This document shows positions 47,878 to 48,254 of a stretch of DNA of 48,254 nucleotides, one piece after another. The position numbers and the translations under genes are program-made. The stretch spans positions 1 through 48,254 of the forward strand of contig NZ_JAANPA010000020.1 of NCBI RefSeq assembly GCF_011320075.1. Reading direction: 5' to 3'. This stretch comes from Sphingosinicella sp. YJ22. GTDB lineage: Bacteria > Pseudomonadota > Alphaproteobacteria > Sphingomonadales > Sphingomonadaceae. How positions within the stretch are numbered: position 1 is the first letter of the stretch; each line of letters starts with the position of its first letter. The notes beneath the pieces were generated by a model that saw only the letters and a list, made by a program, of their open reading frames with translations, did no database searches and was not told where the DNA came from.

Positions 47878-48254
47878 CTAATCGCCGGACCGACCGAGAT
47901 AGGCGATCAGGTCGGCCCGCTCCTGGACATCGGTGCGCACGAAGAAGCCCATGTCGGTACCCGGCGCGACCGCTTCGGAATCGGCGATGAAGCGGTCGAG
48001 CAGCTCGGGCGTCCAGCGGGGTTGCCGTGCGGCGAGCCGGCGCAGCGCTTCGGAATAGGGATAGGCGGGGTCGCTCGCGACCGGCTTGCCGACGATGCCG
48101 TGAAGCGACGGGCCGTTGGCGCTCTGCCCGGGCTCAAGGCTGTGGCAGCCATAGCATTTCACATAGGCCCGCTCGCCGCGCCGCGGGTCGCCCTCGGGCA
48201 GCGCCGCGGCGCCCGCCGCGGCCAGTCCCGCGGCGGCGGCCAGGGCCAGCTTCA
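47878..48254 (-). CDS. c-type cytochrome, start codon one base beyond the window
   Basis: The minus frame entering at 48254 gives a signal peptide (KLALAAAAGLAAAGAAALPEG, read from the base after ATG), then RRGERAYVKCYGCHSLEPGQ with a CYGCH haem motif, GPSLHGIVG, and GTDMGFFVRTDVQERADLIAYLGR holding the axial Met. This is a class I monohaem cytochrome c of the periplasm, about 125 residues. The two last window bases (48253-48254) fit the end of an ATG whose first base is at 48255, so the coding sequence is complete apart from that base, if the base is T on the plus strand. It transfers electrons; partner unknown. Confidence 0.9.
   Translation of the reverse strand, partial: KLALAAAAGLAAAGAAALPEGDPRRGERAYVKCYGCHSLEPGQSANGPSLHGIVGKPVASDPAYPYSEALRRLAARQPRWTPELLDRFIADSEAVAPGTDMGFFVRTDVQERADLIAYLGRSGD

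Overview
The window is dense, high-GC chromosomal DNA (about 46 genes, roughly 90% coding by eye) from an alphaproteobacterium, most probably a sphingomonad. Grounds: CckA-type hybrid kinase, HdaA-type DnaA regulator with N-terminal clamp-binding peptide, orders lptD-surA-pdxA-rsmA, purM/purN close to hdaA-ppk1-ppx, and dapA-smpB, many GTG starts, and short palindromic intergenic repeats of kinds I remember from sphingomonad genomes. No rRNA, tRNA, CRISPR array, prophage or insertion sequence was seen. Species cannot be named from sequence reading alone.

Layout. 1-2457: two tandem exported TPR paralogues on the minus strand, the first cut by the window edge, separated by a terminator. 2630-8257: CoA-ester lyase-like protein, M28 peptidase, guaB, rsmB and a small TPR protein. 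8254-13711 (minus): outer-membrane biogenesis/B6/ribosome operon lptD-surA-pdxA-rsmA. 13855-17888: pepA, an exported orphan with a TonB-box-like stretch, a YcxB-like membrane protein, holC, and ndk preceded by a strongly structured leader. 17969-20653 (minus): SleB-type hydrolase, purN, purM. 20726-30445: an exported protein, hdaA, ppk1, ppx, then I78 inhibitor and rnd (minus), aspS and ppk2. 30506-33429: EF-hand lipoprotein, greB, slt. 33539-36079: dapA, a GIY-YIG gene bracketed by inverted palindromes, smpB, DUF2062 protein. 36123-40964: cckA, single-domain response regulator, alpha/beta hydrolase, recA. 41024-48254: MFS exporter, GST, a two-gene TIR/membrane-protein unit, DAACS symporter, EF-G-like GTPase, and a c-type cytochrome whose start lies one base outside the window.

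The genes are mainly housekeeping: envelope assembly and murein turnover (lptD, surA, slt, SleB-like), purine and lysine/DAP synthesis (guaB, purM, purN, dapA), replication and cell cycle (holC, hdaA, cckA, recA), translation (rsmA, rsmB, aspS, smpB, EF-G-like) and polyphosphate (ppk1, ppx, ppk2). The least explained items are the membrane-anchored TIR protein with its co-encoded proline/glutamine-rich partner (43027-44273), the GIY-YIG gene flanked by inverted copies of one palindrome with compensatory stem changes (34415-34790), the structured ndk leader (17299-17419), and three helically phased TTCCTA repeats before recA (39801-39827).
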